Part shown: piece after piece, positions 44,618 through 54,100 of the stretch
Layout: each line of letters begins with the position of its first letter
Position numbering within the stretch: the first letter of the stretch is position 1
Source of the DNA: Lachnospiraceae bacterium
GTDB lineage: Bacteria; Bacillota; Clostridia; Lachnospirales; Lachnospiraceae
DNA: 64,000 nt
Reading direction: 5' to 3'
Assembly (NCBI GenBank): GCA_015056905.1
Contig: SVFI01000001.1
Coordinates: forward strand, 124,001 to 188,000
Program-made: the position numbers and the translations under genes
Notes under the pieces: generated by a model
What the model saw: the letters and a program-made list of their open reading frames with translations, nothing else
The model's database searches: none
What the model was told of the DNA's origin: nothing

Positions 44618-45904
44618 TTACATTTCTGCCAAAAGTTTCTCCACTGTCACCAATTTCACACAGAGTACAAACAACTCTGTCGCCTCTGCCATCTCTTCCG
44701 GTGTCGGGAACGAAGGAGCAATTCGGATATTGCTGTCTTTCGGATCTTTTTTGTACGGAAAGGTAGCTCCCGCTCCGGTCAGAACAACTCCTGCCTCTTT
44801 ACATTTCGCCACGATTGCTTTGGCACAACCCTCCATCGCCTCAAAAGAAATGAAGTATCCGCCCTTCGGCATCGTCCACTGACCGATGCCAAGCCCTGCC
44901 AGCTCTGACTCGAGAGTATCGAGAACTGCCTCAAACTTCGGTCTGAGAAGCTCTGCATGAAGTTTCATATGCGCCTTTAATCCGTCTATATTTTTAAAGA
45001 ATCTGGAATGTCTGAGCTGATTAATCTTATCATGACCGATCGTCTGAATCGTCATCTGTGCTTCAATAAAATCAACATTCGCCTGTGATGATGCCACCGC
45101 AGAAACCCCCGAACCCGGGAAACTGATTTTTGAAGTCGATGCAAACATATAAACCATATCCGGATTACCGGCCTTTTCACACTCATCAAGAATGTTTAAA
45201 ATCTCATCCTGCTCATCCTCGTATAAATGATGAATGCAATATGCATTATCCCAGTAAATTCTGAAATCTTCAGCCGCCGGCTTAAGATTTGCAAAACGCT
45301 TTACAACCTCATCCGAGTATGTGATACCTGTCGGGTTTGAATACTTCGGCACACACCAAATTCCCTTTACTGACTCATCCTCATGGACATACTTCTCAAC
45401 CAAATCCATATCCGGACCATCATCATAAAGCGGTATATTAACCATCTCAATACCGAAAAACTCTGTAATTGCAAAATGTCTGTCATATCCCGGTACCGGA
45501 CACAAGAATTTCACCTTATCAAGTTTACACCATGGTGTAGAGCCGTTTACTCCCTTGGTCATGGAACGGGACACGGTATCGTACATAATATTAAGGCTGG
45601 AGTTACCGCAGACAACAACATTATCCTTCTTAACTCCCATCATATCTGCCATAAGCTTTCTGCATTCACCGATACCATCCAAATCACCATAGTTACGGGT
45701 ATCATTACCGAGTACCGTTCTCATATCCGAACTGCTGTTAACCACATCCAACATAGGCATTGCAATATCAAGCTGTGAAAATCCGGGCTTTCCTCTTGCC
45801 ATATTCAGACTGAGACCCTTTCCCTTTGCATCCGCATATTCTTTGTTAAGAGCTCCCTGAAGTTCCAATAATTCTGCTTTACTCAGTTCTTTGTATGCTT
45901 TCAT
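44618..45904 (-). CDS. PLP-dependent aminotransferase (aspartate-aminotransferase-like, Asp_aminotransf family)
   Basis: A 428-residue class I/II aminotransferase-fold enzyme. The PLP-binding region FASTSKISFPGSGVS carries the lysine and YSNPTG the substrate-side asparagine; NAYCIHHL holds the expected aspartate/tyrosine positions. The long N terminus (NMARGKPGFSQLD) is typical of the PF12897 subgroup, which transaminates aspartate. Substrate is inferred from the family only. A weak AAGGA lies before the ATG. Confidence 0.87.
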   Translation of the reverse strand: MKAYKELSKAELLELQGALNKEYADAKGKGLSLNMARGKPGFSQLDIAMPMLDVVNSSSDMRTVLGNDTRNYGDLDGIGECRKLMADMMGVKKDNVVVCGNSSLNIMYDTVSRSMTKGVNGSTPWCKLDKVKFLCPVPGYDRHFAITEFFGIEMVNIPLYDDGPDMDLVEKYVHEDESVKGIWCVPKYSNPTGITYSDEVVKRFANLKPAAEDFRIYWDNAYCIHHLYEDEQDEILNILDECEKAGNPDMVYMFASTSKISFPGSGVSAVASSQANVDFIEAQMTIQTIGHDKINQLRHSRFFKNIDGLKAHMKLHAELLRPKFEAVLDTLESELAGLGIGQWTMPKGGYFISFEAMEGCAKAIVAKCKEAGVVLTGAGATFPYKKDPKDSNIRIAPSFPTPEEMAEATELFVLCVKLVTVEKLLAEM

Positions 45905-46037
45905 ACTGACACCATCCTTACTTCTTGTATCCTATGACCCATCCAAAACATCTTGGATAATTGTATACAATCATAATCTTCGTCTATTTTACTACACTAC
46001 ATCGGCTATGACAAGACATATCTTCCACACAAAATAT

Positions 46038-46077
46038 AAAAAATCACCAAGTCTTTCACGAAAGCTTTGGTGATTTT
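46038..46077 (-). terminator. Terminator after the 36-residue membrane protein gene
   Basis: AAAATCACCAA pairs with TTGGTGATTTT perfectly (minus strand), loop of about 16 bases, then a U run. Confidence 0.85.
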
Positions 46078-46099
46078 CACAACATTTTCACTTGCGGAA

Positions 46100-46210
46100 T
46101 TAATCTTCCACATCTTCACTTGCTGCCACTGCCGCTGCCACGGAAGATACTACCGCCACAATAACCGCAACAATAATAACCAGCAATCCGCCTGCTAATA
46201 ATACAAACAT
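46100..46210 (-). CDS. 36-residue single-span membrane protein, function unknown
   Basis: A short gene: ATG at 46210 with GGAGGAG 8 nt upstream, stop at 46100. The product has one hydrophobic helix rich in Val/Ile/Ala/Gly (about 2-31) and an acidic tail EDVED. The gene starts 5 bp after the stop of the preceding phage-like gene and ends just before a strong terminator, so it is almost surely cotranscribed with it. No family is recognised. It may be a small membrane protein or peptide effector. Confidence 0.6.
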   Translation of the reverse strand: MFVLLAGGLLVIIVAVIVAVVSSVAAAVAASEDVED

Positions 46211-46215
46211 CTCAT

Positions 46216-46506
46216 TCACTCCTCCACTTTCTCATATCTTTGCCAAATTTTATCCGGTCCGCATACATGCTTCGTTCCATCACCGTCTAAAATAATGTAA
46301 TCGCCTTTTTTAATAAATGTACAGCCACGTCTGTTTTTGATATAAGGGCACAACATCTGTCCATCTTTCTCGATAATCACAAGATTCTCCAGATCTGCAA
46401 AACCGTTCGTGATTACTTTCTCATATAATGCGTACCCGTCTTCTAACTGCTTCCCGTTCTCGTATTCGAATACTTCCGCTTCTATCGCCGTTCTCACACA
46501 TTTCAT
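46216..46506 (-). CDS. Small phage-like protein of unknown function
   Basis: A 96-residue soluble protein. The C-terminal pattern ...F-I-K-K-G-D-Y-I-I...G...VCGPDKIWQRYEKV resembles short phage proteins that end in a Gly-Asp-Tyr turn and a PDxF/W..YE.V tail. ATG 46506 has GGAGG about 9 nt upstream; the frame is open upstream only as an artefact. It is followed directly by a 36-residue membrane protein gene. It could be a relic of a prophage or a resident gene; no other phage genes are nearby. Confidence 0.6.
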   Translation of the reverse strand: MKCVRTAIEAEVFEYENGKQLEDGYALYEKVITNGFADLENLVIIEKDGQMLCPYIKNRRGCTFIKKGDYIILDGDGTKHVCGPDKIWQRYEKVEE

Positions 46507-46576
46507 AGGCCGTACCTCCCACTTGTTCTCTTTTTTTAAGTATAGCACAAAACAATTCGAAAATATAGCAAAAGAA

Positions 46577-46612
46577 TAAAAAAGAGCCAAAAACAATCGT
46601 TTTCAGCTCTTT
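46577..46612 (-). terminator. Terminator after rny
   Basis: AAAGAGC pairs with GCTCTTT and the stem extends inward through several wobble pairs, followed by UUUUU on the minus strand. Confidence 0.75.
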
Positions 46613-46626
46613 TCATCATTCAAGTT

Positions 46627-48183
46627 TTATTTCGCGTAATCTGTTACTCTTGATTCTCTGATGACATTTACCTTAATCTGTCCCGGATATTCAAGCTCTT
46701 TTTCAATCTGCTTAGAAATATTCCGTGCCAAAAGTACCATGTCGGTATCAGAAATCTGCTCAGGAACTACCATTACACGAACCTCTCTACCTGCCTGAAT
46801 AGCAAAAGATTTGTCGACACCTTTGAAATTGTTAGTAATATCTTCAAGCTGTTTTAATCTGCTTGTATAAGTCTCTAAAGTCTCTCTACGTGCCCCAGGT
46901 CTTGCCGCAGAAATTGTATCAGCTGCCTGTACAATACATGCGATTAATGACTGGGCTTCTACATCACCATGATGAGACTCGACTGCGTTGATAACAACTG
47001 CAGATTCCTTATACTTTCTGCAAAGTTCCGCACCCAACTGAATGTGGGTTCCTTCTCTCTCCTGGTCAACAGCTTTACCGATATCATGTAATAAACCTGC
47101 TCTCTTCGCAAGTCTGATATCAAGTCCCATCTCAGCCGCAAGCAGTCCTGATAACTGCGCAACTTCAATGGAATGCTTTAATGCATTCTGACCATAACTG
47201 GTTCTGAATTTCATCTTACCGAGTAATCTCACAAGTTCCGGATGAATACCGTGTACACCTACTTCAAGTGTAGCATTCTCACCTTCTTCTTTGATCATTA
47301 CTTCTACTTCTTTTTGCGCCTTCTCAACCATCTCTTCGATTCTGGCCGGATGGATACGTCCATCTACAATCAGTTTCTCCAAGGCGATTCTGGCAACTTC
47401 ACGTCTGATTGGATCAAATCCTGATAAAATAACCGCTTCCGGTGTATCATCAATAATCAAATCCACACCTGTCATTGTCTCGAGTGTGCGGATATTTCTT
47501 CCCTCACGTCCAATGATACGGCCTTTCATTTCGTCGCTCGGAAGCTGAACAACCGATACTGTCGTCTCTGATACATGGTCAGCCGCACATTTCTGAATGG
47601 CTGTTACTACGTATTCTTTCGCTTTCTTGTCCGCTTCTTCTTTGGCTCTGCTCTCCATCTCTTTGATCATGACAGCAGTTTCATGTTTCACTTCATCTTC
47701 GACAATTTTTAACAAGTATTCTTTTGCTTGTTCAGAGGTCAATCCTGAGATTCGTTCAAGTTCCTGTACTCTTTGCTCATTGAGCGATGCAATTTCTTTT
47801 TTCTGTTTTGCAAGCTCTTCTTCACGCGCAACCAATGCTGCTTCCTTCTTTTCGATTGCGTCGGCTTTCTTGTCGACGTTCTCTTCTTTCTGCTGAATTC
47901 TGCGTTCAAAACGCTGTGCTTCCGCTCTACGTTCTTTGATTTCCTTATCCAACTCGTTCTTCGCACGAATGGACTCTTCCTTCACTTCGAGCAGGCCCTC
48001 ACGTTTCTTTGCCTCTGCAGTCTTCAAAGCCTCATCAATGATTTCTCTGGCCTTCGCATCTGCATTACCTAACTTGCTCTCAACATTCTTTTTATATCTG
48101 GATGTTGCGATTACAGCAGTAACAGGAATAGCAATCACAAGCGCAACAACTACTGCGACAATTGTAATTACAATGCCCGGCAT
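46627..48183 (-). CDS. rny: Ribonuclease Y
   Basis: A 518-residue membrane-anchored endoribonuclease that initiates mRNA decay. A transmembrane segment (about 5-25) is followed by a long coiled coil (about 30-190). A KH domain with [12 protein letters not shown] and an HD domain with HDIGKA and ESHHGDVEA complete it. The ATG at 48183 is preferred because GGAGGT is 10 nt upstream; a GTG at 48195 lies on that site. It has a promoter and a terminator of its own. Confidence 0.96.
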   Translation of the reverse strand: MPGIVITIVAVVVALVIAIPVTAVIATSRYKKNVESKLGNADAKAREIIDEALKTAEAKKREGLLEVKEESIRAKNELDKEIKERRAEAQRFERRIQQKEENVDKKADAIEKKEAALVAREEELAKQKKEIASLNEQRVQELERISGLTSEQAKEYLLKIVEDEVKHETAVMIKEMESRAKEEADKKAKEYVVTAIQKCAADHVSETTVSVVQLPSDEMKGRIIGREGRNIRTLETMTGVDLIIDDTPEAVILSGFDPIRREVARIALEKLIVDGRIHPARIEEMVEKAQKEVEVMIKEEGENATLEVGVHGIHPELVRLLGKMKFRTSYGQNALKHSIEVAQLSGLLAAEMGLDIRLAKRAGLLHDIGKAVDQEREGTHIQLGAELCRKYKESAVVINAVESHHGDVEAQSLIACIVQAADTISAARPGARRETLETYTSRLKQLEDITNNFKGVDKSFAIQAGREVRVMVVPEQISDTDMVLLARNISKQIEKELEYPGQIKVNVIRESRVTDYAK

Positions 48184-48276
48184 GTACAGGAGCACCTCCT
48201 TATTAAATTTTCATTGTACTGATATTATATAGAATGTATGTAGAAGACATCCTAAAATCCAATTTACAACAATACA

Positions 48277-48305
48277 ATTCTAAACTGATTTAGACGTTAT
48301 GTCAA
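48277..48305 (-). promoter_or_regulatory. Promoter of rny
   Basis: Minus strand: consensus -35 TTGACA (48305-48300), 17-bp spacer, -10 TAGAAT (48282-48277). The leader to the ATG is about 95 bases. Confidence 0.75.
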
Positions 48306-48327
48306 GTATCAGTCCGTTTTTTCGTGT

Positions 48328-48960
48328 CTAATTGTATAAATCGTCCAAAGAAATTTCTGCCAATGCATGCTTCACATTGGACATAGCGTATCCTTTTCGC
48401 AAAAAAAATTGTAACATTTTAGCTTTTTCTGATGCTTCCTGCGGAATCTGCCCCTTATACTTCTTCTCAAAAAGAGCTCGAATCTGCTCACGCTCACGCT
48501 CTGATATCTGCCCGTCATCCAGTTTCGCCATACATTCCTGTATTACCTTGGCATCGATTCCCTTCTGAAGGAGCTTCCGTTCCATCACTCTCCGGCTCTG
48601 CGACTCCATATGATACGATATGTAATCCTCTGCATATGCCCTATCATCCAGATATCCAAACGACTTCACATATGCGATTGCCTTATCCGTACAGCTCGGC
48701 GGATACATACCTTCGCAGAGCTTCTCACGCAGTTTCGCCTCCGTATACGGACGTTTGGTAAGAAGATTCATGGCACGAAGTTTAGCGCGTTTCAAGAGCA
48801 CCTGTTCTATGATTTCCCGGTACATCTCCTCTGATAATACTGCATCCTTTTTTATGCCGTATTTATGCAATTCGCCTTTGTACAAGACAAAGGCGAATTC
48901 ATGATCTACATACACTTTATATTTTGATTGATTGTGTTCTTTGATATCGGTTATTAACAT
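48328..48960 (-). CDS. recX: Regulatory protein RecX
   Basis: A 210-residue helical-repeat protein of the RecX family that binds and inhibits RecA filaments. The R-x-x-x-x-L-x-x-[KR]-x-[YF] repeats appear as AMNLLTKRPYTEAKL, RRVMERKLLQKGID and MLQFFLRKGYAM. The start has only a weak AAGGG upstream. It lies 37 bp downstream of recA, so both may be expressed together under SOS control. Confidence 0.9.
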   Translation of the reverse strand: MLITDIKEHNQSKYKVYVDHEFAFVLYKGELHKYGIKKDAVLSEEMYREIIEQVLLKRAKLRAMNLLTKRPYTEAKLREKLCEGMYPPSCTDKAIAYVKSFGYLDDRAYAEDYISYHMESQSRRVMERKLLQKGIDAKVIQECMAKLDDGQISEREREQIRALFEKKYKGQIPQEASEKAKMLQFFLRKGYAMSNVKHALAEISLDDLYN

Positions 48961-48997
48961 ATTATGTAAACCCTTTTATCTGGCTACGGCAACTAAA

Positions 48998-50050
48998 TTA
49001 CTCAGACTTCTTCTTAGTATCTGCCGACGCATTCCCGTCCGGTGCTACAACATCTGCCTCCAGACCGAACAACTCTCTTACCTGCGCTTCCACCGCCGCA
49101 CACATCTGCGGATTATCTCTGAGGAACTGCTTGGCATTCTCTCTCCCCTGACCAATCTTGTTCCCTTCATATGCATACCATGCACCACTCTTATTGATAA
49201 TTCCGTTCTCAGCCGCAAGGTCAAGAATATCGCCTACTCGTGAAATGCCTTCACCGAACATGATATCGAACTCTGCTTCTTTAAACGGCGGAGCTATCTT
49301 ATTCTTCACAACTTTAACACGGGTACGGTTACCGATTGCCTCCCCGCTCTGTTTAAGCTGCTCAATTCTTCTGACATCCAGACGTACAGAGGAATAGAAC
49401 TTAAGCGCACGACCACCTGTTGTCGTCTCCGGATTACCAAACATAATACCAACCTTCTCACGTAACTGATTGATAAAGATTACCGTACAATTTGACTTAC
49501 TGATGACAGCTGTCAATTTACGAAGTGCCTGTGACATCAATCGTGCCTGAAGTCCGACGTGGGAGTCTCCCATATCTCCGTCAATCTCAGCCTTCGGCGT
49601 CAACGCTGCCACCGAATCGACAACTACGATATCAATCGCACCGGAGCGTACCATCGTCTCCGTAATCTCAAGTGCCTGCTCACCGCTGTCCGGCTGTGAA
49701 ATATATAAATTATCAATATCAACACCGATATTCTTGGCATAATTCGGATCAAGCGCGTGTTCTGCGTCAATGAATCCTGCAATACCGCCGCGCTTCTGAA
49801 CCTCTGCAATCATATGAAGAGTTACGGTTGTCTTACCACTGGACTCCGGCCCGTAAATCTCTACAATTCTGCCCTTCGGGATACCTCCGAGACCAAGTGC
49901 GATATCAAGACTCAGGGAACCTGTCGGTACCGTCTCCACATTCATATTCGCAGTATTGTCGCCAAGCTTCATTACTGCTCCTTTACCATACTGGCGCTCA
50001 ATCTGCGAAATCGCCGCGTCTAATGCTTTCAGTTTATCTTCTCTTTCCAT
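48998..50050 (-). CDS. recA: Recombinase RecA
   Basis: A 350-residue ATPase that catalyses strand exchange and triggers the SOS response. The Walker [10 protein letters not shown], the AEHALD motif, [10 protein letters not shown]-type Walker B ([13 protein letters not shown]) and the DNA-binding loops are typical. ATG 50050 is chosen because GGAG lies 7 nt upstream, whereas an ATG two codons earlier sits too close. Two LexA-type boxes and a strong promoter lie just upstream. recX follows downstream. Confidence 0.98.
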   Translation of the reverse strand: MEREDKLKALDAAISQIERQYGKGAVMKLGDNTANMNVETVPTGSLSLDIALGLGGIPKGRIVEIYGPESSGKTTVTLHMIAEVQKRGGIAGFIDAEHALDPNYAKNIGVDIDNLYISQPDSGEQALEITETMVRSGAIDIVVVDSVAALTPKAEIDGDMGDSHVGLQARLMSQALRKLTAVISKSNCTVIFINQLREKVGIMFGNPETTTGGRALKFYSSVRLDVRRIEQLKQSGEAIGNRTRVKVVKNKIAPPFKEAEFDIMFGEGISRVGDILDLAAENGIINKSGAWYAYEGNKIGQGRENAKQFLRDNPQMCAAVEAQVRELFGLEADVVAPDGNASADTKKKSE

Positions 50051-50067
50051 TTTCATTCTCCTTGCAG

Positions 50068-50079
50068 GAACATCTGTTC
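50068..50079. promoter_or_regulatory. LexA/DinR box 1 of recA
   Basis: GAACATCTGTTC matches the Firmicute LexA consensus GAAC-N4-GTTC exactly. It lies in the recA leader between promoter and start. Confidence 0.85.
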
Positions 50080-50088
50080 GTTTTTCTC

Positions 50089-50117
50089 ATAATAAAACAA
50101 ATGTTCGATTTTGTCAA
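50089..50117 (-). promoter_or_regulatory. Promoter of recA with overlapping LexA box 2
   Basis: Minus strand: -35 TTGACA (50117-50112), 17-bp spacer, -10 TATTAT (50094-50089). The spacer carries GAACATTTGTTT (50106-50095), one mismatch from the LexA consensus, so LexA would block polymerase directly. Confidence 0.8.
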
Positions 50118-50311
50118 TTATTTTTTGCATATTTTTTCAGGCTTGCCTTTGTAAGCTCCGTATGCAACGGAACTATCTTTCATTATACACATAGTAAGTC
50201 CAATAAAACGCCCTCAATGGCATCCGCTCCTTTCTTTTTTCTTCTCTTTGGGAAATTACGGCGAAAATGCCATAGAACAGAAGCAGATTGCTTCCACATA
50301 GAAATGTAACA
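50118..50311. other. Intergenic stretch upstream of recA, no feature recognised
   Basis: About 190 bases between the recA promoter and the terminator of the upstream gene. I see no conserved RNA motif, repeat or credible gene. A 16-codon ATG frame at about 50197-50247 on the minus strand has a poorly spaced AAGGAG and looks accidental. Confidence 0.4.
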
Positions 50312-50346
50312 CAAAAAAGGATATATGGCAACCCATATATCCTTTT
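50312..50346 (-). terminator. Strong terminator after the membrane protein gene
   Basis: AAAGGATATATGG pairs perfectly with CCATATATCCTTT around a 4-base loop, followed by UUUUUU on the minus strand. It ends the yicC-to-50359 operon. Confidence 0.9.
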
Positions 50347-50358
50347 CCTATACTCATC

Positions 50359-51417
50359 TTACATTCTTGAAAGATACTCTTCGTAATCCTGCATGGTAAT
50401 TGTAATCCAGCCGGTATAATAATCACCTCTGTAATTATATCCGACTTCCATTCCGAGTGGTGTGTAGAACAAAATTAACGTATTCTCATCTCTGAGCATG
50501 GCAAGAATTTCTTCGTCGGAATATGGTTCCGTACCACCTTCACTAACTCCGTTCTGCTTATTGCTTCTGTTGCGGAACTCCTCTCCGAAACTGTCATCCA
50601 AATCAAGAATCGACGTATTGTCAAGAATTGTACCCGTGTCAAGATTAATGTTGTAACTGCGGATTGCAACTTCACGATATGCATAACCGAGTTCAATATC
50701 TTCCCTTACAACAATACTTATCATATTCTCCGTATTATATGTCACATAAGATTTTATTTCTGCCCTGACTCCGGTTCCCGTTTCACTGAGTGTATCAAGA
50801 ATATTCTCTTTATTTTTTTCAAAATTATCAACAAAATATGTCGTTTCCTCTTTTATTTGGCTGTTGATGGCCTCCACACCCGGAATATCCCCTTCCAGCT
50901 GAATGTAGGAGGTATGTATATTTACACCATTCTCTTCTTCGACACAATCAAGAAACTCTCTCTTTATTTCATAAGAAACCGTTTCATCGATACAATCTAC
51001 CGTATCCTGATAGTACGGTCCCGAAAAATCTTCCTCATCATAATTCGGATACCGGTAAGCCTCTGAGTCCGTATCCCCGGAGTTCTCTTCTTTATACTCA
51101 TCCCCTAGAATTTCCTCCCACGGGTCGGAGGTCTGTGCCTCATATTCCGTATCCATCTTTTCTTTATCGTCAGGAATCATTTTGGATAAAGACACCGCAA
51201 TGAAAATACAAAGTCCGATAACAAGCACGAAAAGGAGTGTCACGATAACAACAGCCACATTGCTGTTTCCTTTCTTTGACTGCTGCTGTATCTGCTCTTG
51301 AATCTGATTCGATGTCAAATCCGAGAAAGGTGCAGAATTCGCTTCCGTTTCCGGTTGCTCATACACAACTTCTTCCTTCTGTTCTGTCACTTCTCCGAAC
51401 AATTCTTTACTGTCCAT
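50359..51417 (-). CDS. Membrane-anchored protein with DUF3298/RsiV-like domain
   Basis: A 352-residue protein with one transmembrane helix (about 54-76) and an acidic linker (to about 140). The outer domain (about 145-352) holds conserved-looking stretches: SYIQLEGD, EAINSQIKEE, and the TLILFYTPLGMEVGYNYRGDYYTGWITI end in essence. This matches DUF4163/DUF3298 proteins, a fold shared with lysozyme-sensing anti-sigma factor RsiV. No sigma factor gene lies nearby, so function is open. It follows pncC by 21 bp and ends the operon. Confidence 0.75.
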   Translation of the reverse strand: MDSKELFGEVTEQKEEVVYEQPETEANSAPFSDLTSNQIQEQIQQQSKKGNSNVAVVIVTLLFVLVIGLCIFIAVSLSKMIPDDKEKMDTEYEAQTSDPWEEILGDEYKEENSGDTDSEAYRYPNYDEEDFSGPYYQDTVDCIDETVSYEIKREFLDCVEEENGVNIHTSYIQLEGDIPGVEAINSQIKEETTYFVDNFEKNKENILDTLSETGTGVRAEIKSYVTYNTENMISIVVREDIELGYAYREVAIRSYNINLDTGTILDNTSILDLDDSFGEEFRNRSNKQNGVSEGGTEPYSDEEILAMLRDENTLILFYTPLGMEVGYNYRGDYYTGWITITMQDYEEYLSRM

Positions 51418-51438
51418 TTCTTCCCCTTTCAGCCCTTC

Positions 51439-51915
51439 TTATGCCAGGGCTTTCTGTATGCATTCTATGGCAAATTCCATCGCCGCCTGCACGGTCTGCA
51501 AGCGCACCTTTTCACGGTCACCTTGGAACTTGCACTTTCTCACTCTTGTTTTTCCGTTTACATAACATCCGATATAGACCAGCCCAACCGGTTTTTCCGG
51601 TGTTCCTCCGTCCGGTCCCGCAATACCTGTCACAGAAAGTGCAACATCAGCTCCCGCAGCCTTTGCCGCTCCCTTTGCCATCTGTTTTGCCGTCTGCCTG
51701 CTGACTGCACCATGCTCCTTAAGCGTTTTCTTTTTGACACCGAGAATCTTGCGTTTGGACTTATTGGCATAGGTAATATAGCCCTCATCATATACCTCGG
51801 ACACACCGGGAACATTCATAAATGTCCCCGCCAAAAGGCCGCCGGTACACGACTCCGCTGTCGTCAGTTTTAAATGGTATTTTTTTAAAAATGCTGCCAG
51901 CATATGTTCTGTCAT
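51439..51915 (-). CDS. pncC: CinA C-terminal-domain nicotinamide-nucleotide amidohydrolase
   Basis: A 158-residue stand-alone CinA/PncC domain that deamidates nicotinamide mononucleotide in NAD salvage. The TAESCTGGLL motif with the catalytic serine and SVTGIAGPDGGTPEKPVG are clear. The ATG follows the pgsA stop without a gap (TAAATG). Its position between pgsA and recA is a common Firmicute arrangement. Confidence 0.93.
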   Translation of the reverse strand: MTEHMLAAFLKKYHLKLTTAESCTGGLLAGTFMNVPGVSEVYDEGYITYANKSKRKILGVKKKTLKEHGAVSRQTAKQMAKGAAKAAGADVALSVTGIAGPDGGTPEKPVGLVYIGCYVNGKTRVRKCKFQGDREKVRLQTVQAAMEFAIECIQKALA

Positions 51916-52506
51916 TTATGCTTCGTCCTTCATTACATCTTTATTTTTCACAAGATAATCAATCAGAGATACCACGGTTAAAATAACGGAAATCCAAAGG
52001 AGTACATCCGCAATCAAAAGAAGCCATCCATACACACCCATCGTCTCTGTCGGGTCAAATACAATCCCTGCTCCGTTTACCACGAGCAGCATCATAACAA
52101 GCATAATCATCGTCACTGCCGTTTTCCATTTACCGAGCCATCCCGCTGCAATAACAATTCCGCGCTCTGCAGCAATCAGACGGAATCCGCTGATAATGAA
52201 TTCACGGCTGATAATCACAATGGTCATCCACGCCGGAATCTTTCCCAGTGCAGTCAAACACACAAGTGCTGCGCTGACAAGCAATTTGTCTGCGAGCGGA
52301 TCCATAAACTTACCGAAATTGGTTACCAAATGATATTTTCTGGCAATATAGCCATCCAGCAAATCCGTCAGCGACGCAACTGCAAACAATATAAGTGCCA
52401 CCCACTTAAAGTTCGGGTACTCCGGCGTCAGTAACAAAAATGCGACAAAAAACGGTACCATAATCACGCGCAACATTGTCAGTTTATTCGGTAAATTCAT
52501 TTTCAT
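51916..52506 (-). CDS. pgsA: CDP-diacylglycerol-glycerol-3-phosphate phosphatidyltransferase
   Basis: A 196-residue membrane enzyme with about five helices that makes phosphatidylglycerol phosphate. The CDP-alcohol transferase motif D-G-x2-A-R-x8-G-x3-D-x3-D is present as DLLDGYIARKYH and GKFMDPLADK. The start at 52506 has AGGAGAG about 7 nt upstream and overlaps the 3' end of rimO by 23 bp. Confidence 0.94.
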   Translation of the reverse strand: MKMNLPNKLTMLRVIMVPFFVAFLLLTPEYPNFKWVALILFAVASLTDLLDGYIARKYHLVTNFGKFMDPLADKLLVSAALVCLTALGKIPAWMTIVIISREFIISGFRLIAAERGIVIAAGWLGKWKTAVTMIMLVMMLLVVNGAGIVFDPTETMGVYGWLLLIADVLLWISVILTVVSLIDYLVKNKDVMKDEA

Positions 52507-53827
52507 CGGTAATCTCTCCTATCAAATCATATTCGTATGAGCCGGTGATTGTCACCGGAACAAAATCTCCCGTCATTAAATCCATATCTGTATTTACAAA
52601 CACAAGTCCGTCCACATTCGGCGCATCTTTATACGTTCTTCCGACATAAGCATTCTCGTCCGCCACTTTTCCTTCAATCATGACAATCACTTTTCTGCCC
52701 GCCATTTCTGCAGCCTTATCAAACGCAATTTCCTGCTGAAGTTCCATAATTTCAGCCTGACGGTCGCTCTTTAACTCCTCGTCAATCTGGTCCGGAAACT
52801 CCGCTGCCGGTGTATCTTCTTCCGGCGAGTAAGTAAATACGCCGAGACGGTCAAATTCCATCTCATCAACAAACATCATAAGTTCCTCGTGATCCTCCTG
52901 CGTCTCACCCGGAAATCCTGTGATCAGCGTTGTACGAAGACAAATATCCGGCATTGCTCTCCGGAGCATCGCAATCTTTTCACGGAGCTGTGCCTGATTC
53001 GTTCTGCGTCCCATACGTCTTAAGATATGGTCCGACGCATGCTGAATCGGAATATCAAGATACTTACAGACTTTTGGTTCCGTGCGGATAACCTCCACAA
53101 GTTCTTCCGTAATTTCTTCCGGATAGCAGTACAAAATACGTATCCAATAAAGTCCCGGTATCTTGGCGAGCTTTTTCAAAAGCTCTGGCAATGACTTCTT
53201 TCCGTATAAATCTTTTCCGTAAAGAGTGGTTTCCTGTGCAACCAAAATCAGCTCTTTGACACCGTTTTCTACGAGTGTTTCCGCCTCCTGCACGAGTACC
53301 TCCATAGGTACGGAACGGAAATTCCCCCTGACTTTCGGGATGATGCAGTAGGTACAGTGCTTTTCGCATCCTTCGGCAATTTTCAGATATGCGTAATGTC
53401 CGCCGGTCGTCACAACACGCTTTTTACCGCAGACAATCTGAGCATTGATGTCCGACACGTAGTTTGTTTTTTGTTCGGACTCACACTGCTCCACCGCCTC
53501 TGCAATTCTGTCAATCGACATCGTTCCGAGAATGACATCAACCTCCGGAATCTCCTTCTGTATCTCATCGTGATACCGCTGTGCCAGACATCCGGCTGCT
53601 ATGAGAAGTTTGACATTTGCTGTCTCTTTCAGACTTCCCATTTCAATGAGCGTATTGATGCTTTCTTCCTTGGCATCCCCGATAAAACAGCAGGTATTTA
53701 CAACGATTACCTCTGCCTGCGTCTCATCATCCGTAAATGTGTGCCCTTTTTCGGAAAGCATTCCCAGCATCATTTCCGTATCGACGAGATTTTTATCACA
53801 GCCGAGAGAAATAAACATAATCTTCAT
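52484..53827 (-). CDS. rimO: Ribosomal protein S12 methylthiotransferase
   Basis: A 447-residue radical SAM enzyme that methylthiolates an aspartate of ribosomal protein S12. The N-terminal UPF0004 cysteines (SLGCDKN, NTCCFIG, AAGCLAQ), the radical SAM motif CEKHCTYC, and a C-terminal TRAM domain are all present. There is little ribosome-binding signal before the ATG, so expression may depend on upstream translation. Confidence 0.95.
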   Translation of the reverse strand: MKIMFISLGCDKNLVDTEMMLGMLSEKGHTFTDDETQAEVIVVNTCCFIGDAKEESINTLIEMGSLKETANVKLLIAAGCLAQRYHDEIQKEIPEVDVILGTMSIDRIAEAVEQCESEQKTNYVSDINAQIVCGKKRVVTTGGHYAYLKIAEGCEKHCTYCIIPKVRGNFRSVPMEVLVQEAETLVENGVKELILVAQETTLYGKDLYGKKSLPELLKKLAKIPGLYWIRILYCYPEEITEELVEVIRTEPKVCKYLDIPIQHASDHILRRMGRRTNQAQLREKIAMLRRAMPDICLRTTLITGFPGETQEDHEELMMFVDEMEFDRLGVFTYSPEEDTPAAEFPDQIDEELKSDRQAEIMELQQEIAFDKAAEMAGRKVIVMIEGKVADENAYVGRTYKDAPNVDGLVFVNTDMDLMTGDFVPVTITGSYEYDLIGEITDENEFTE

Positions 53828-53852
53828 ATTCTAATATAGAAAAAGAGAAAGA

Positions 53853-54098
53853 CTATTCTTCCTCTTTTTCATCTCCTATAATCTTAATCAATCCCTGATT
53901 CAACTCATCTACTGCAACAGAAAGAGGTTTTTTCTCCTTTGGCATGTCAACCATCGGTTCGTCGCCCGAAATAATCTGTCTCGCTCTCTTGGATGTTGCC
54001 ATAACGATAGAATAACGGCTGTTGACTACCGGAACCTCTCCCGGTTCAACCTCGCTGTTAACTACCTGCATTAATTCTGTGTAAGACGGATGTATCAT
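53853..54098 (-). CDS. rpoZ: RNA polymerase omega subunit
   Basis: An 81-residue small subunit that helps RNA polymerase assembly. The NSRYSIVMATSKRARQI core is the omega signature and residues EKKPLSVAVDEL follow as usual. AAGGAG precedes the ATG. It is directly downstream of gmk (2 bp), the common bacterial order. Confidence 0.95.
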   Translation of the reverse strand: MIHPSYTELMQVVNSEVEPGEVPVVNSRYSIVMATSKRARQIISGDEPMVDMPKEKKPLSVAVDELNQGLIKIIGDEKEEE

Positions 54099-54100
54099 TT

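Noticed and set aside
46216-46506. Prophage region
   Set aside because: Only one short gene resembles phage proteins; there is no integrase, structural gene or att site around it (xerD at 42237 is the housekeeping recombinase).
50197-50247. 16-codon peptide gene upstream of recA
   Set aside because: The AAGGAG is only three bases from the ATG and there is no promoter or conservation evidence.
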